Below are positions 27,050 to 35,774 of a stretch of 50,288 nt of DNA, piece after piece (within the stretch, counting starts at the first letter, position 1; each line of letters opens with the position of its first letter). The notes beneath the pieces were generated by a model. It was not told the DNA's origin, searched no databases, and worked only from the letters and a program-made list of their open reading frames with translations. This DNA is from CAZKFN01 sp964552035 (GTDB lineage: Bacteria > Bacteroidota > Bacteroidia > Flavobacteriales_E > Vicingaceae). Position numbers and translations under genes: made by a program. The stretch spans positions 1-50,288 of the forward strand of contig CAZKFN010000007.1 in assembly GCA_964552035.1 (NCBI GenBank), in the 5' to 3' direction.

Positions 27050-28033
27050 ATGAGAACTATACAGTTTAGAGAAGCCCTTAGAGAGGCAATGAGCGAAGAA
27101 ATGCGTCGCGATGAAAATGTTTTTTTAATGGGTGAAGAAGTTGCTCAATACAATGGGGCCTATAAAGTAAGCCAAGGTATGCTTGATGAGTTCGGGGAAA
27201 AGAGAGTAATAGATACGCCAATTGCGGAACTTGGTTTTGCTGGAATTGGAGTAGGTGCTGCAATGAATGGCTTACGTCCTATCATTGAGTTTATGACTTT
27301 TAACTTTTCTCTAGTAGCCATAGACCAAGTAATTAACTCTGCTGCTAAAATAAGGCACATGTCTGCCGGCCAATATAGTGCACCCATGGTGTTTAGGGGA
27401 CCTACGGGATCTGCTGGACAACTGGGTCAACAGCACTCACAATCTTTTGATAGCTGGTATGCCAATACGCCAGGATTAAAAGTGATAGTCCCTTCCAATC
27501 CATACGACGCAAAAGGATTATTAAAATCTGCTATTCGAGATGATGATCCTGTAATATTTATGGAGTCAGAACAAATGTATGGGGATAAAGGCGAAGTTCC
27601 AGAAGAGGAATATATCATTCCTATTGGAGAGGCTAAAGTAGTACAAGAAGGAAGCGATGTAACCATTGTTTCTTTTGGAAAGATTATGAAGGTTGCTCTT
27701 CAGGCAGCTAAGGAATTAGAAAAAGATGGGATTAATGCCGAAGTAATTGATTTAAGAACAATTCGGCCAATTGATTATCAGGCTGTTATTCAGTCTGTTA
27801 AGAAAACTAATCGACTTGTAATTATAGAAGAAGCATGGCCATTGGCTAATATTTCAACTGAACTTAGTTATATGGTTCAACGCAATGCATTTGATTATTT
27901 AGATGCTCCTATAAGAAGGATTAATACAAAAGATACTCCATTGGCATATGCTCCAACTCTGGTGGCTGAATGGTTTCCCAATACTAAGCAAGTTATTAAC
28001 GCAGTTAAGGATGTGATGTACATCAACAATTGA
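27050..28033 (+). CDS. pdhB: Pyruvate dehydrogenase E1 component, beta subunit
   Basis: PdhB forms the alpha2beta2 E1 with PdhA and decarboxylates pyruvate with thiamine diphosphate to feed acetyl-CoA. The 327-residue product carries the transketolase-type pyrimidine-binding part (REALREAMSEEMRRDENVFL, GEEVAQYNGAYKVSQGM, FGEKRVIDTPIAELGFAGIG), the FRGPTGSAGQLGQQHSQSF stretch, and the C-terminal domain (EVIDLRTIRPIDYQAV, IIEEAWPLANISTELSY). It is closer to the PdhB type than to the branched-chain BkdB type because of the GPTG and EAWP patterns. PdhA and E2 are not adjacent, which is common in Bacteroidota. It ends in a clear terminator. Confidence 0.95.
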   Translation: MRTIQFREALREAMSEEMRRDENVFLMGEEVAQYNGAYKVSQGMLDEFGEKRVIDTPIAELGFAGIGVGAAMNGLRPIIEFMTFNFSLVAIDQVINSAAKIRHMSAGQYSAPMVFRGPTGSAGQLGQQHSQSFDSWYANTPGLKVIVPSNPYDAKGLLKSAIRDDDPVIFMESEQMYGDKGEVPEEEYIIPIGEAKVVQEGSDVTIVSFGKIMKVALQAAKELEKDGINAEVIDLRTIRPIDYQAVIQSVKKTNRLVIIEEAWPLANISTELSYMVQRNAFDYLDAPIRRINTKDTPLAYAPTLVAEWFPNTKQVINAVKDVMYINN

Positions 28034-28072
28034 GAAAGTTAAATTAGTCGTAAACTAACAAGAATAATTAAT

Positions 28073-28101
28073 GGATGTTGTTAAATTCGACATCCTTTTT
28101 T
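28073..28101 (+). terminator. Rho-independent terminator of pdhB
   Basis: An 8-bp stem with one G-T pair (GGATGTTG / CGACATCC) and a 7-base loop is followed by six T residues. The U-tract runs directly into the TTTG of the hppA promoter. Confidence 0.85.
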
Positions 28102-28127
28102 GATATCAATTGAATTAGATATCTTTG
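28099..28127 (+). promoter_or_regulatory. Promoter of hppA (TTTG-17 bp-TATCTTTG)
   Basis: TTTG at 28099-28102 and TATCTTTG at 28120-28127 with a 17-base spacer fit the consensus; the ATG is at 28178. The -33 element shares its T residues with the pdhB terminator tail. Confidence 0.6.
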
Positions 28128-28177
28128 CCCTCTTTTTAGAGATACATTATTTATATATAAATTAAATTTTTAAAATT

Positions 28178-30868
28178 ATGGATATCATCTTATTATACAT
28201 AGTTCCCTTTTTAGGGATTATAGGATTGATTGTAATGGCTGCTAAATCAGCTTGGGTTACAAAGCAGGAAACTGGAGAGGAAAATATGGTGAAGCTTGCA
28301 CAGCATATAGCAAAGGGGTCCATGGCATTTTTAAAAGCAGAATGGAAAGTTATGAGCTACTTTGTTGTAATAGCTGCTATTTTATTGGCTTGGTCTGGAA
28401 CACTTGTAGAAAATTCTCACCCAGTTATATCAATTACTTTTGTTTTAGGTGCTTTCCTTTCTGCCTTAGCAGGTTGGATTGGAATGAATGTAGCAACTAA
28501 AGCAAATGTGAGAACCACTCAAGCTGCTAGAACTTCTTTAGCTAAGGCTTTAAAGGTGTCTTTTAATGGTGGAACTGTTATGGGGCTTGGTGTTGCTGGA
28601 CTTGCTGTTCTTGGAATGGGAGGGCTGTTTATTACCCTACTTACAATGTTTGCTCCAGAAGGAGGATTTGTTGAACGTATGGATTATATGTTGGCTATTG
28701 AAATCTTAGCTGGTTTTTCATTAGGAGCAGAATCTATTGCACTTTTCGCTCGTGTTGGAGGTGGTATTTATACTAAAGCTGCAGACGTCGGTGCCGATCT
28801 TGTTGGAAAAGTAGAAGCTGGTATTCCTGAAGATGACCCAAGAAACCCAGCAACTATTGCAGATAATGTTGGAGATAACGTTGGAGATGTTGCGGGAATG
28901 GGAGCCGATCTTTTTGGCTCTAATGTAGCAACAATTTTAGCCACTATGGTTTTAGGTGCAGAAGTTAAAGCAGATGATGCTTTTAATGGGCTCTCTCCAA
29001 TTATTTTACCCATGGTTATTGCAGGAGCTGGATTAATATTCTCCATTATTGGAACTCTCTTTGTTAGGATTAAAGAAGGTAACTCTAATGTACAAGGGGT
29101 ATTAAATAAAGGCAACTGGATAGCCATTGTTTTGACTGCTGTTGCTTCCTATTTCCTAGTTGATTATATCATGCCTGAGCAAATGATAATTCGTGGGGAG
29201 CATTTTACTTCCATAAATGTATTCTTTGCAATTGTTACAGGATTAATAGTAGGAACTATTATTAGCTTTGTAACGGAATACTATACTTCTGTTGGAAAAA
29301 AGCCAGTAAATTCAATTATTCAACAGTCCTCTACTGGTGATGCAACGAATATTATTGCTGGATTAGCAGTCGGTATGCAATCTACAATGATTCCTACTAT
29401 TGTTTTAGCAGCTGGAATATATATATCCTTTGAATTTGCTGGGCTTTATGGTGTTGCCATTGCAGCTGCTGGAATGATGGCTACTACAGCTATGCAGTTA
29501 GCTATCGATGCTTTTGGTCCTATTGCCGATAATGCGGGTGGAATTGCTGAAATGAGTGGACTTCCAGATGAAGTAAGAGAGCGTACAGATGCTTTAGATG
29601 CTGTTGGAAATACTACTGCTGCAACAGGAAAAGGATTCGCTATTGCTTCAGCTGCTTTAACAGCCCTAGCTTTATTTGCAGCTTTCGTTGGTGTTGCCGG
29701 TATTGATACTATTGATATTTATAAAGCTAATGTTTTAGCAGGTTTATTTGTTGGTGGTATGATTCCTTTTATTTTCTCATCATTAGCTATTGCTGCTGTT
29801 GGACGTGCTGCCATGGATATGGTAAATGAGGTGAGAAGACAGTTTAGGGAAATCCCTGGAATCATGGAGTACAAAGCAGAACCTGAATATGATAAGTGTG
29901 TAGAAATATCTACTAAATCTTCAATTAGGGAAATGATGTTGCCGGGTGCTATTGCTCTTGTAGTTCCAGTGATAGTTGGATTTCTTTTTGGACCTGAGGT
30001 TTTGGGGGGTCTATTAGCTGGTGTAACTGTGTCGGGAATACTTATGGGAATCTTCCAAAATAATGCTGGGGGTGCTTGGGATAATGCTAAAAAATCTTTT
30101 GAGCAAGGAGTTGAAATTGATGGCAAAATAGTTGGAAAAGAGTCGGATGCATATAAAGCTGCAGTTACTGGTGATACTGTAGGAGATCCATTTAAGGATA
30201 CTTCAGGACCTTCCATGAATATTCTTATTAAACTTATGTCTATTGTTTCTTTGGTGATTGCACCTCATATTAGTCTCGATAATACTACAGCTACTGAAGC
30301 GGAATTAATGGGGGTGGTTGAAGAAGCTACCAGTTATTATGAGGTAAATTTAATCGATGGAGAGTACGCCATTGAAGCTTATGAAAATTATGTGACTTGG
30401 CAAGTGATGAATGAGGAAGTTAAGCATAGTGGAAGTGTGCCAATTAAAAAAGGAACTCTTAAAATAGAAAATAATAAAATTGTTGAAGGACAAGTTACTG
30501 TGGATATGACCAACATTATGATTGACAACTTTGGTGAGGAAGGAGATGTTTCGGAATTAATGGCTCATTTAAAAAATGAAGATTATTTTGATGTGAATCA
30601 ATTTCCTGAGGCCAAAATTACCTTCCATTGGTTAGATGGAAGTGGATTGGAACAAATTATGCTCGGGGAAATGCTTATCAAAGATATTCCTAATACAGTT
30701 AGATTTGATATTAGTGCGCGTCAAGCTGATTCTAGAACGATAGTAGCTAAGTCTTATTTAAATGTATATGGAGCAAAACATGGAATCGGTTCTGCATCAA
30801 ATTTAGAAAAGAATATAAATACGAGTGACTTTTTTATTGAAGTTAGGTTTAATGCCAATTTAGTATAA
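28178..30868 (+). CDS. hppA: Membrane-bound ion-pumping pyrophosphatase with C-terminal YceI-like domain
   Basis: HppA hydrolyses cytoplasmic pyrophosphate and pumps H+ and/or Na+. Residues about 1-700 are the pump: many membrane segments, the substrate-binding loops ADVGADLVGKVEAGIPEDDP followed by RNPATIADNVGDNVGDVAGM, EMSGLPDEVRERTDALDAVG, and DTVGDPFKDTSGPSMNILIK at the end. GNTTAATGKG has alanine at the position where K+-independent pumps have lysine, so a K+-dependent type is likely; the pumped ion cannot be told by eye. Residues about 720-896 form a YceI-like lipocalin-fold domain in the same frame: YEVNLIDGEYAIEAYENYVT, KKGTLKIENNKIVEGQVTVD, LMAHLKNEDYFDVNQFPEAK, SYLNVYGAKHGIGS. YceI domains are normally separate secreted proteins that bind isoprenoid-like lipids. 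The fusion is unusual. Confidence 0.93.
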   Translation: MDIILLYIVPFLGIIGLIVMAAKSAWVTKQETGEENMVKLAQHIAKGSMAFLKAEWKVMSYFVVIAAILLAWSGTLVENSHPVISITFVLGAFLSALAGWIGMNVATKANVRTTQAARTSLAKALKVSFNGGTVMGLGVAGLAVLGMGGLFITLLTMFAPEGGFVERMDYMLAIEILAGFSLGAESIALFARVGGGIYTKAADVGADLVGKVEAGIPEDDPRNPATIADNVGDNVGDVAGMGADLFGSNVATILATMVLGAEVKADDAFNGLSPIILPMVIAGAGLIFSIIGTLFVRIKEGNSNVQGVLNKGNWIAIVLTAVASYFLVDYIMPEQMIIRGEHFTSINVFFAIVTGLIVGTIISFVTEYYTSVGKKPVNSIIQQSSTGDATNIIAGLAVGMQSTMIPTIVLAAGIYISFEFAGLYGVAIAAAGMMATTAMQLAIDAFGPIADNAGGIAEMSGLPDEVRERTDALDAVGNTTAATGKGFAIASAALTALALFAAFVGVAGIDTIDIYKANVLAGLFVGGMIPFIFSSLAIAAVGRAAMDMVNEVRRQFREIPGIMEYKAEPEYDKCVEISTKSSIREMMLPGAIALVVPVIVGFLFGPEVLGGLLAGVTVSGILMGIFQNNAGGAWDNAKKSFEQGVEIDGKIVGKESDAYKAAVTGDTVGDPFKDTSGPSMNILIKLMSIVSLVIAPHISLDNTTATEAELMGVVEEATSYYEVNLIDGEYAIEAYENYVTWQVMNEEVKHSGSVPIKKGTLKIENNKIVEGQVTVDMTNIMIDNFGEEGDVSELMAHLKNEDYFDVNQFPEAKITFHWLDGSGLEQIMLGEMLIKDIPNTVRFDISARQADSRTIVAKSYLNVYGAKHGIGSASNLEKNINTSDFFIEVRFNANLV

Positions 30869-30887
30869 TAAAAAGAAGTTAAGTTGA

Positions 30888-30932
30888 AAAAAAGATAAAG
30901 CCCGAAGCAACACTTCGGGCTTTATCTTTTTT
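30888..30932. terminator. Bidirectional terminator between hppA and the deoxynucleoside kinase gene
   Basis: A perfect 20-bp inverted repeat (30888-30907 with 30913-30932; core AAAGCCCGAAG / CTTCGGGCTTT) with a 5-base loop. The outer arms are A-rich and T-rich, giving a U-tract in both directions, so it can end hppA and the minus-strand operon. Confidence 0.88.
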
Positions 30933-30946
30933 ATCAGGCCTGAGGG

Positions 30947-31561
30947 TTAAAATAAACCGTGAATTTCTGCATCAATTTTATTAATGACTTTACCTAAATC
31001 TTCTTCATTTTCAATAAAGTTGGTGTTGTCAATGTCAATAATAAGTAGTTTTCCTTCTTTATAGGTGCTTATCCAAGCTTCATAACGTTCATTTAAACGC
31101 TTTAAATAGTCTAGGCGAATACTTTCTTCATATTCCCTTCCTCTACGACTAATTTGCTCCACCAATACAGGTATAGAAGCTCTAAGATAAATTAATAAAT
31201 CAGGTGGCTGAATAAAGGACTCCATTAATTTGAAGAGTGAGAAATAAGATTCAAAATCTCTAGAAGTCATTAAACCCATGGAATGAAGGTTGGGTGCAAA
31301 GATGTAGGCATCTTCGTATATTGTCCTATCCTGAATTAAATTCTTTCCAGTATTTCTAAATTCTTGAATTGTACTAAATCGATTGTTTAGGAAATAGACT
31401 TGCAGGTTGAAAGACCAACGTTGCATGTCATTATAAAAGTCATTTAAATAGGGGTTTTCATCTGCATCTTCATAATGAGCATCCCATTTATAATGTTTTG
31501 ATAAAAGTGAGGTTAGTGTGGTTTTTCCCGAACCAATATTTCCTGCAATGGCAATATGCAT
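30947..31561 (-). CDS. Deoxynucleoside kinase
   Basis: The 204-residue product is a P-loop deoxynucleoside kinase (dCK/dGK family) that phosphorylates salvaged deoxynucleosides. Seen motifs are the Walker A IAGNIGSGKTTLTSLL, the E-D substrate region YEDADENPYLNDFY, the DRS-like base-sensing motif IQDRTIYEDAYIF, and the LID arginine stretch QISRRGREYEESIRLDYLKR. Length and motif order match bacterial enzymes of this family. The preferred base cannot be told from sequence alone. It is the last gene of a leftward run of four and ends before the bidirectional terminator at 30888. The gap to the next gene is 66 bases. Confidence 0.9.
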   Translation of the reverse strand: MHIAIAGNIGSGKTTLTSLLSKHYKWDAHYEDADENPYLNDFYNDMQRWSFNLQVYFLNNRFSTIQEFRNTGKNLIQDRTIYEDAYIFAPNLHSMGLMTSRDFESYFSLFKLMESFIQPPDLLIYLRASIPVLVEQISRRGREYEESIRLDYLKRLNERYEAWISTYKEGKLLIIDIDNTNFIENEEDLGKVINKIDAEIHGLF

Positions 31562-31627
31562 ATTATAATATATTTGAAAGCACTAAAATAATAAATTCCC
31601 TTGTGAAATACCTTAAACTCTTAAGAT

Positions 31628-32428
31628 TTAATTGGTTTTAAAAATCTTTATTTCCGTGCCATCAGAGGTGTAAAAACGATTTTTTTCTATTCTAGCCTGT
31701 TGGATAACAACATCTCCTTCATTTTCTTTACAGGCTCTAGCTAGCTTAGCTATATGAAAGATGCAAAATTCGCCATTCATAACAAAATACAAAGTATTAT
31801 CAAGAACTTGTATTTGATTGAGTTGCTTTAAGTTTATTTTTTTATCGAAAGCTGCAAAATGATCAAAAACAAATAATCCAAACTTGGGATCGTTGAGGTA
31901 TAATCTATCGTTCATTTCTACCATTTCTGTTGGATAGAGTCTGTTGCCAAACCATTGGGTAATCATAACGCTTTCATATTTCTTCTCCCAACGACTATCT
32001 AAACGAAAAATTTTTTGTGAAACTTTATCATATATCCAGAACCCACCATCTCTTGAACGTGCTATTGTAGAAACCTTATCATAACCCAGTTGATTTAAAT
32101 CGATTGAATTTCCAATGGGGCTTAGGTAGTTGTCCAAGGTTAATACTGTTGCATATTCTTGAAAGAATACAAGGATTTTATGAGGGTCTGTTGCATCAAT
32201 ACTATGGATTGTCCCATACTTTTTTGAATTGTATTCTTTGATTAGTTTGCCTTGTCTGTCATACTTTTTTATACTGTAATCATTTATAAGGTACAAATTT
32301 CCCATTCGATCTGAACTTATTGTTTTAGCCTTTTCATTAATGGTAGCAATAAGCTCTTCTGTTTCTTGAGCGTAAGAAAAAATGCTAAATGCAGTTATAA
32401 AAAGTAAAATCGAAAGTGTTCTTGCCAT
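31628..32428 (-). CDS. Secreted propeller-like protein of unknown function
   Basis: The 266-residue product begins with a signal peptide (ARTLSILLFITAFSIFSYAQ). The mature part contains repeated short strands with Asp-Gly and Tyr-Asp turns (ISSDRMGNLYLINDYSIKKY, STIARSRDGGFWIYDKVSQK, DRLYLNDPKFGLFVFD), like a few blades of a beta-propeller of the NHL/six-bladed type. There is no enzyme motif or T9SS tail, so it is predicted periplasmic. It starts 5 bases after the GH3 gene stop (32434), so the two are co-transcribed; I know of no functional link. The family is one of the conserved hypothetical proteins of Bacteroidota. Confidence 0.65.
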   Translation of the reverse strand: MARTLSILLFITAFSIFSYAQETEELIATINEKAKTISSDRMGNLYLINDYSIKKYDRQGKLIKEYNSKKYGTIHSIDATDPHKILVFFQEYATVLTLDNYLSPIGNSIDLNQLGYDKVSTIARSRDGGFWIYDKVSQKIFRLDSRWEKKYESVMITQWFGNRLYPTEMVEMNDRLYLNDPKFGLFVFDHFAAFDKKINLKQLNQIQVLDNTLYFVMNGEFCIFHIAKLARACKENEGDVVIQQARIEKNRFYTSDGTEIKIFKTN

Positions 32429-32433
32429 TTTTA

Positions 32434-33954
32434 TTATTTTAATTCAGGAATCAACTGCAAAATTTCTTCCAAATATATCCTCTCATTACTTAACCTAGGA
32501 ACTTTGTTTTGTCCGCCTAATTTGTTTTTTTGTTTCATCCATTTGTAAAAAGTTTTTGGAGGAGCTAAAATTATTTCTGGAAATTCAAGTGCCATATTTC
32601 CGCTTCTTTTTGCATCATAATCAGAATTAATCTCCCTTAGTTTATCATCCAATAATTGACGAAATAATTGTAGGTTTTCTGGTTCTTTTGAAAATTCAAT
32701 AATCCATTGATGCCTACCAGCTTTATTATTGGTTAAATAAAAGGGAGCTGCAGTATATTCTTCTATATGTGCATTAGTTTTTTCACAAGCATAATTTAGA
32801 ACTTGTTCGGCATTGTCTATAATTACCTCTTCACCAAAAGCATTGATAAAGTGTTTTGTTCTTCCAGAAACCTTAATTCTAAAAGGGTATTTAGAGGTTA
32901 TTTGAACCGTATCTCCAATTTTATACCGCCATAATCCTCCATTTGTTGAAATGATTAAAGCATAGTTGGTATTAAGTTCTAAATCATCTAACTGTAGAGT
33001 ATTAGGTCGTTCTTTGCTCCATTCTTCTATTGGGGCAAACTCATAGTATATTCCATAATCTAGCATCAATAAAAGTTCACCAGGATGATGAGGATCTTCG
33101 ATACCAAAAAAACCTTCTGAAGCATTATAGGTTTCCATATAGTTCATGGTATTTGAATCAATTATTGCCTTAAATTGCTTTCTGTATGGCGTGAAGGAAA
33201 CCCCTCCATGAAAAAAAACCTCTAGATTGGGCCAAATCTCAGTTATACTTTTCTTATTGTATTTTAAAAGGATTTTATTGAGAAGAATTAAGGTCCAGGA
33301 TGGTACGCCTGAAATACTTGTAACATTTTCTTCTACACAAAGAGTGGTCATTTTTTCTAGTTTCTCTTCGAAATTATGCATTAAGGCAGTTTCCTTATCT
33401 GGTGTACGCATCATCTCTGCCCAAAAAGGCAAATTCCTAATAATTATAGAAGATAAATCACCATGATATGAATTAGTAGAAGGATTGATAGACTGGCTGC
33501 TACCACCCATCATTAACGTTCTACCCGTGAATATTTTAGTGTCTTCATGTTTAGAGCAGTACATAGCCAACATGTCCTTCCCCCCTTTATAATGACAATC
33601 TTCTAGGGCTTCTTTGGTTAAAGGTATAAACTTACTCCTGTCGTTGGTAGTGCCACTGGATTTTGCAAACCATTTAGTTTCTGTTGGCCATAGGATATTT
33701 TGCTCTCCATTCATCAATCGTTTTACATAGGGTTTAATATCTTCATAACTTTGAATGGGAACGGCATCTTTAAAATCTTGAGGATTTTTTATTTTAGCGT
33801 AATGGTGTTTTTGCCCCCACTCCGTATCTTTAGCTGTATCAATTAGCTTTCCAAACCACTCATCTTGTACCTCAATGGGATATTTAAGGAATAAATCAAT
33901 TTGGTGCATGCGCTTTTTCATGAACCAAGAAAAAATTGAATTGAGGATAACCAT
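32434..33954 (-). CDS. GH3 auxin-responsive-promoter family protein (acyl-adenylating type)
   Basis: The 506-residue product matches the GH3 superfamily, relatives of acyl-adenylating ligases that in plants conjugate amino acids to hormones. Seen motifs are the ATP-binding SSGTTNDRSKFIPLT (near residue 95), GGVSFTPYRKQF (near 250), YNASEGFFGIEDP (near 285), and IGDTVQITSKYPFRIKVSGR followed by FINAFGEEVIIDNAE. Substrates of bacterial members are largely unknown. The product lacks a signal peptide, so it is cytoplasmic. It precedes the secreted propeller-like gene by 5 bases and follows dnaX by 35 bases on the same strand, so it may share an operon with dnaX. Confidence 0.88.
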   Translation of the reverse strand: MVILNSIFSWFMKKRMHQIDLFLKYPIEVQDEWFGKLIDTAKDTEWGQKHHYAKIKNPQDFKDAVPIQSYEDIKPYVKRLMNGEQNILWPTETKWFAKSSGTTNDRSKFIPLTKEALEDCHYKGGKDMLAMYCSKHEDTKIFTGRTLMMGGSSQSINPSTNSYHGDLSSIIIRNLPFWAEMMRTPDKETALMHNFEEKLEKMTTLCVEENVTSISGVPSWTLILLNKILLKYNKKSITEIWPNLEVFFHGGVSFTPYRKQFKAIIDSNTMNYMETYNASEGFFGIEDPHHPGELLLMLDYGIYYEFAPIEEWSKERPNTLQLDDLELNTNYALIISTNGGLWRYKIGDTVQITSKYPFRIKVSGRTKHFINAFGEEVIIDNAEQVLNYACEKTNAHIEEYTAAPFYLTNNKAGRHQWIIEFSKEPENLQLFRQLLDDKLREINSDYDAKRSGNMALEFPEIILAPPKTFYKWMKQKNKLGGQNKVPRLSNERIYLEEILQLIPELK

Positions 33955-33989
33955 GCTTGTTAATAGAGTTTATTGTTTGCTATTAGAAC

Positions 33990-35774
33990 TTATATAAAAT
34001 CTAAACCCAGTTGTTCTTTTAACTTTTTTAGATTAGGGTTTTTTTCAGACAATTCTTTAAACTTTTCTTCATCGGTGTATGCTTTTTTTTCTCTAACATC
34101 TTTAATTACTTCCAGTTTCAGTTCAATGGTATTATTTTTCAACTTTCTTCTTAAAAAGTCATGAATTCCCGTTCGTTTAGATAGAATTTCATCATACTGG
34201 CTTTTGTTATCTACCTTTAATAAGATTTGATTTTTATTTTGACGTATAGGACTTCTTGTATTCATGGCAGTAAAAACAATAGTACTTCCTTCTTCATCGC
34301 TTTTTTTAATTCTTTCGGCCAATAATTTCCAGGTGGCCAAAAACTCTTCATCACTAAAATCATTTACTTGGACATCTAGGTTTTGAGTTTCATTTTTTAC
34401 ATCAATTTCTTTATCCGTCTCCTTGGTTAATTGGCTTATTGCAAGGGTTGTTCTTTTGCTATTTGCTAATTTATGAAGCTTACCAGTACCTTCAGTTGTC
34501 TTTTTTGTAATCTCTTCTTTACTCTCCTTAGTTTCAATTCCTTTAGTTATAGCTGGAGGTGCGTGTTCTGGAGTTGATTTATCAGCAGTTGTTTCTGAAG
34601 TTTGATCTCCAACTTTAGTTGTACTTTTTTTTTCAAGCGGGGGATGGATGCTTTTAGCTTTTTTAGTTTCTGTTTGATCTGGTGAATGAATGGATGCAAT
34701 TTGCATCAAGCTCAATTCAATCAACAGACGTTGGTTTTTGCTACTTTTATATTGAATATCTGCTTGTCGACATATTTCAAGGGCAGTGATTAAAAATTTT
34801 AAATCACAATTTTGAGCCTGTTGATGATAGCGTTTTTTAATGCTTTCTCCAACTTCTAATAACTTAATTGTTGCATGATCTTGACAGACTAATAAATTTC
34901 TAAAATGAGAAGCTAAGCCGTTAATAAACAAATGCCCTTCAAACCCTCTTGATAAAATCTCATTGAAAATCAATAGAGCATTGGGAATATCACCAGCTAA
35001 TAAGTAATCTGTAGTTTTAAAGTAAAAGTCATAATCTAGAATATTGAGGTTTTCAATAACATCTTCATAGGTAAATGACTTTCCTGCAAAACTTACAATT
35101 TGGTCAAAAATTGAAAGTGCATCTCTTAAAGCTCCGTCAGCTTTTTGTGCAATAATATGTAAGCCTTCTTCTTCCGCTTGTATTTCTTCTTTTTGAGCGA
35201 TTTCTGCTAAATGTTGAGCGATGTCATCTACTTCAATTCTATTAAAGTCAAAAATCTGACAGCGAGAAAGAATGGTTGGGATAATCTTATGTTTTTCTGT
35301 AGTAGCTAAAATAAATATAGCATGAGCTGGGGGTTCTTCTAAAGTTTTAAGGAAAGCATTAAAAGCAGCAGAAGAAAGCATGTGTACCTCATCAATGATG
35401 TAGACCTTATATTTTCCAATTTGTGGTGCATACCTCACTTGGTCTGTAAGGTTTCTAATATCATCTACTGAGTTGTTAGAAGCAGCATCAAGCTCGTGGA
35501 CGTTTAAGGAATTTCCTTCAATAAAGGATTTACAAGATTCGCATTCGTTACAGGCTTCTACATTTTCTGTTCTATTGGAGCAATTAATAGTTTTTGCTAA
35601 AATTCGAGCACAAGTTGTTTTTCCTACTCCCCTAGAACCACAAAAAAGAAAAGCTTGTGCTAAATGCTTAGTTTTAATAGCATTTTTAAGCGTATTGGTA
35701 ATTGATTTTTGTCCAACTACAGAATCAAAAGTAGTAGGACGATATTTTCGAGCTGATACAACAAAATCTTCCAT
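33990..35774 (-). CDS. dnaX: DNA polymerase III subunits gamma/tau
   Basis: DnaX is the clamp-loader ATPase of the replisome. The 594-residue product begins MEDFVVSARKYRPTTFDSVV. It shows the Walker A CGSRGVGKTTCARILAKTIN, the four-cysteine zinc module (CSNRTENVEACNECESCKSF), DEVHMLS, the arginine-finger SRC motif region TILSRCQIFDFNRI, and the gamma C-terminal domain. Residues about 370-460 are a Lys/Thr/Glu-rich flexible linker, and the last 130 residues are a tau-like tail (DEEFLATWKLLAERIKK). I chose the ATG at 35774; an in-frame TTG at 35798 would add 8 residues that do not belong. The 410-base gap to rpsF is non-coding and likely holds both divergent promoters. Confidence 0.95.
   Translation of the reverse strand: MEDFVVSARKYRPTTFDSVVGQKSITNTLKNAIKTKHLAQAFLFCGSRGVGKTTCARILAKTINCSNRTENVEACNECESCKSFIEGNSLNVHELDAASNNSVDDIRNLTDQVRYAPQIGKYKVYIIDEVHMLSSAAFNAFLKTLEEPPAHAIFILATTEKHKIIPTILSRCQIFDFNRIEVDDIAQHLAEIAQKEEIQAEEEGLHIIAQKADGALRDALSIFDQIVSFAGKSFTYEDVIENLNILDYDFYFKTTDYLLAGDIPNALLIFNEILSRGFEGHLFINGLASHFRNLLVCQDHATIKLLEVGESIKKRYHQQAQNCDLKFLITALEICRQADIQYKSSKNQRLLIELSLMQIASIHSPDQTETKKAKSIHPPLEKKSTTKVGDQTSETTADKSTPEHAPPAITKGIETKESKEEITKKTTEGTGKLHKLANSKRTTLAISQLTKETDKEIDVKNETQNLDVQVNDFSDEEFLATWKLLAERIKKSDEEGSTIVFTAMNTRSPIRQNKNQILLKVDNKSQYDEILSKRTGIHDFLRRKLKNNTIELKLEVIKDVREKKAYTDEEKFKELSEKNPNLKKLKEQLGLDFI

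Noticed and set aside
28768..29127. 119-residue minus-strand ORF inside hppA
   Set aside because: It is antisense to conserved pyrophosphatase loops; its composition is that of a shadow frame.
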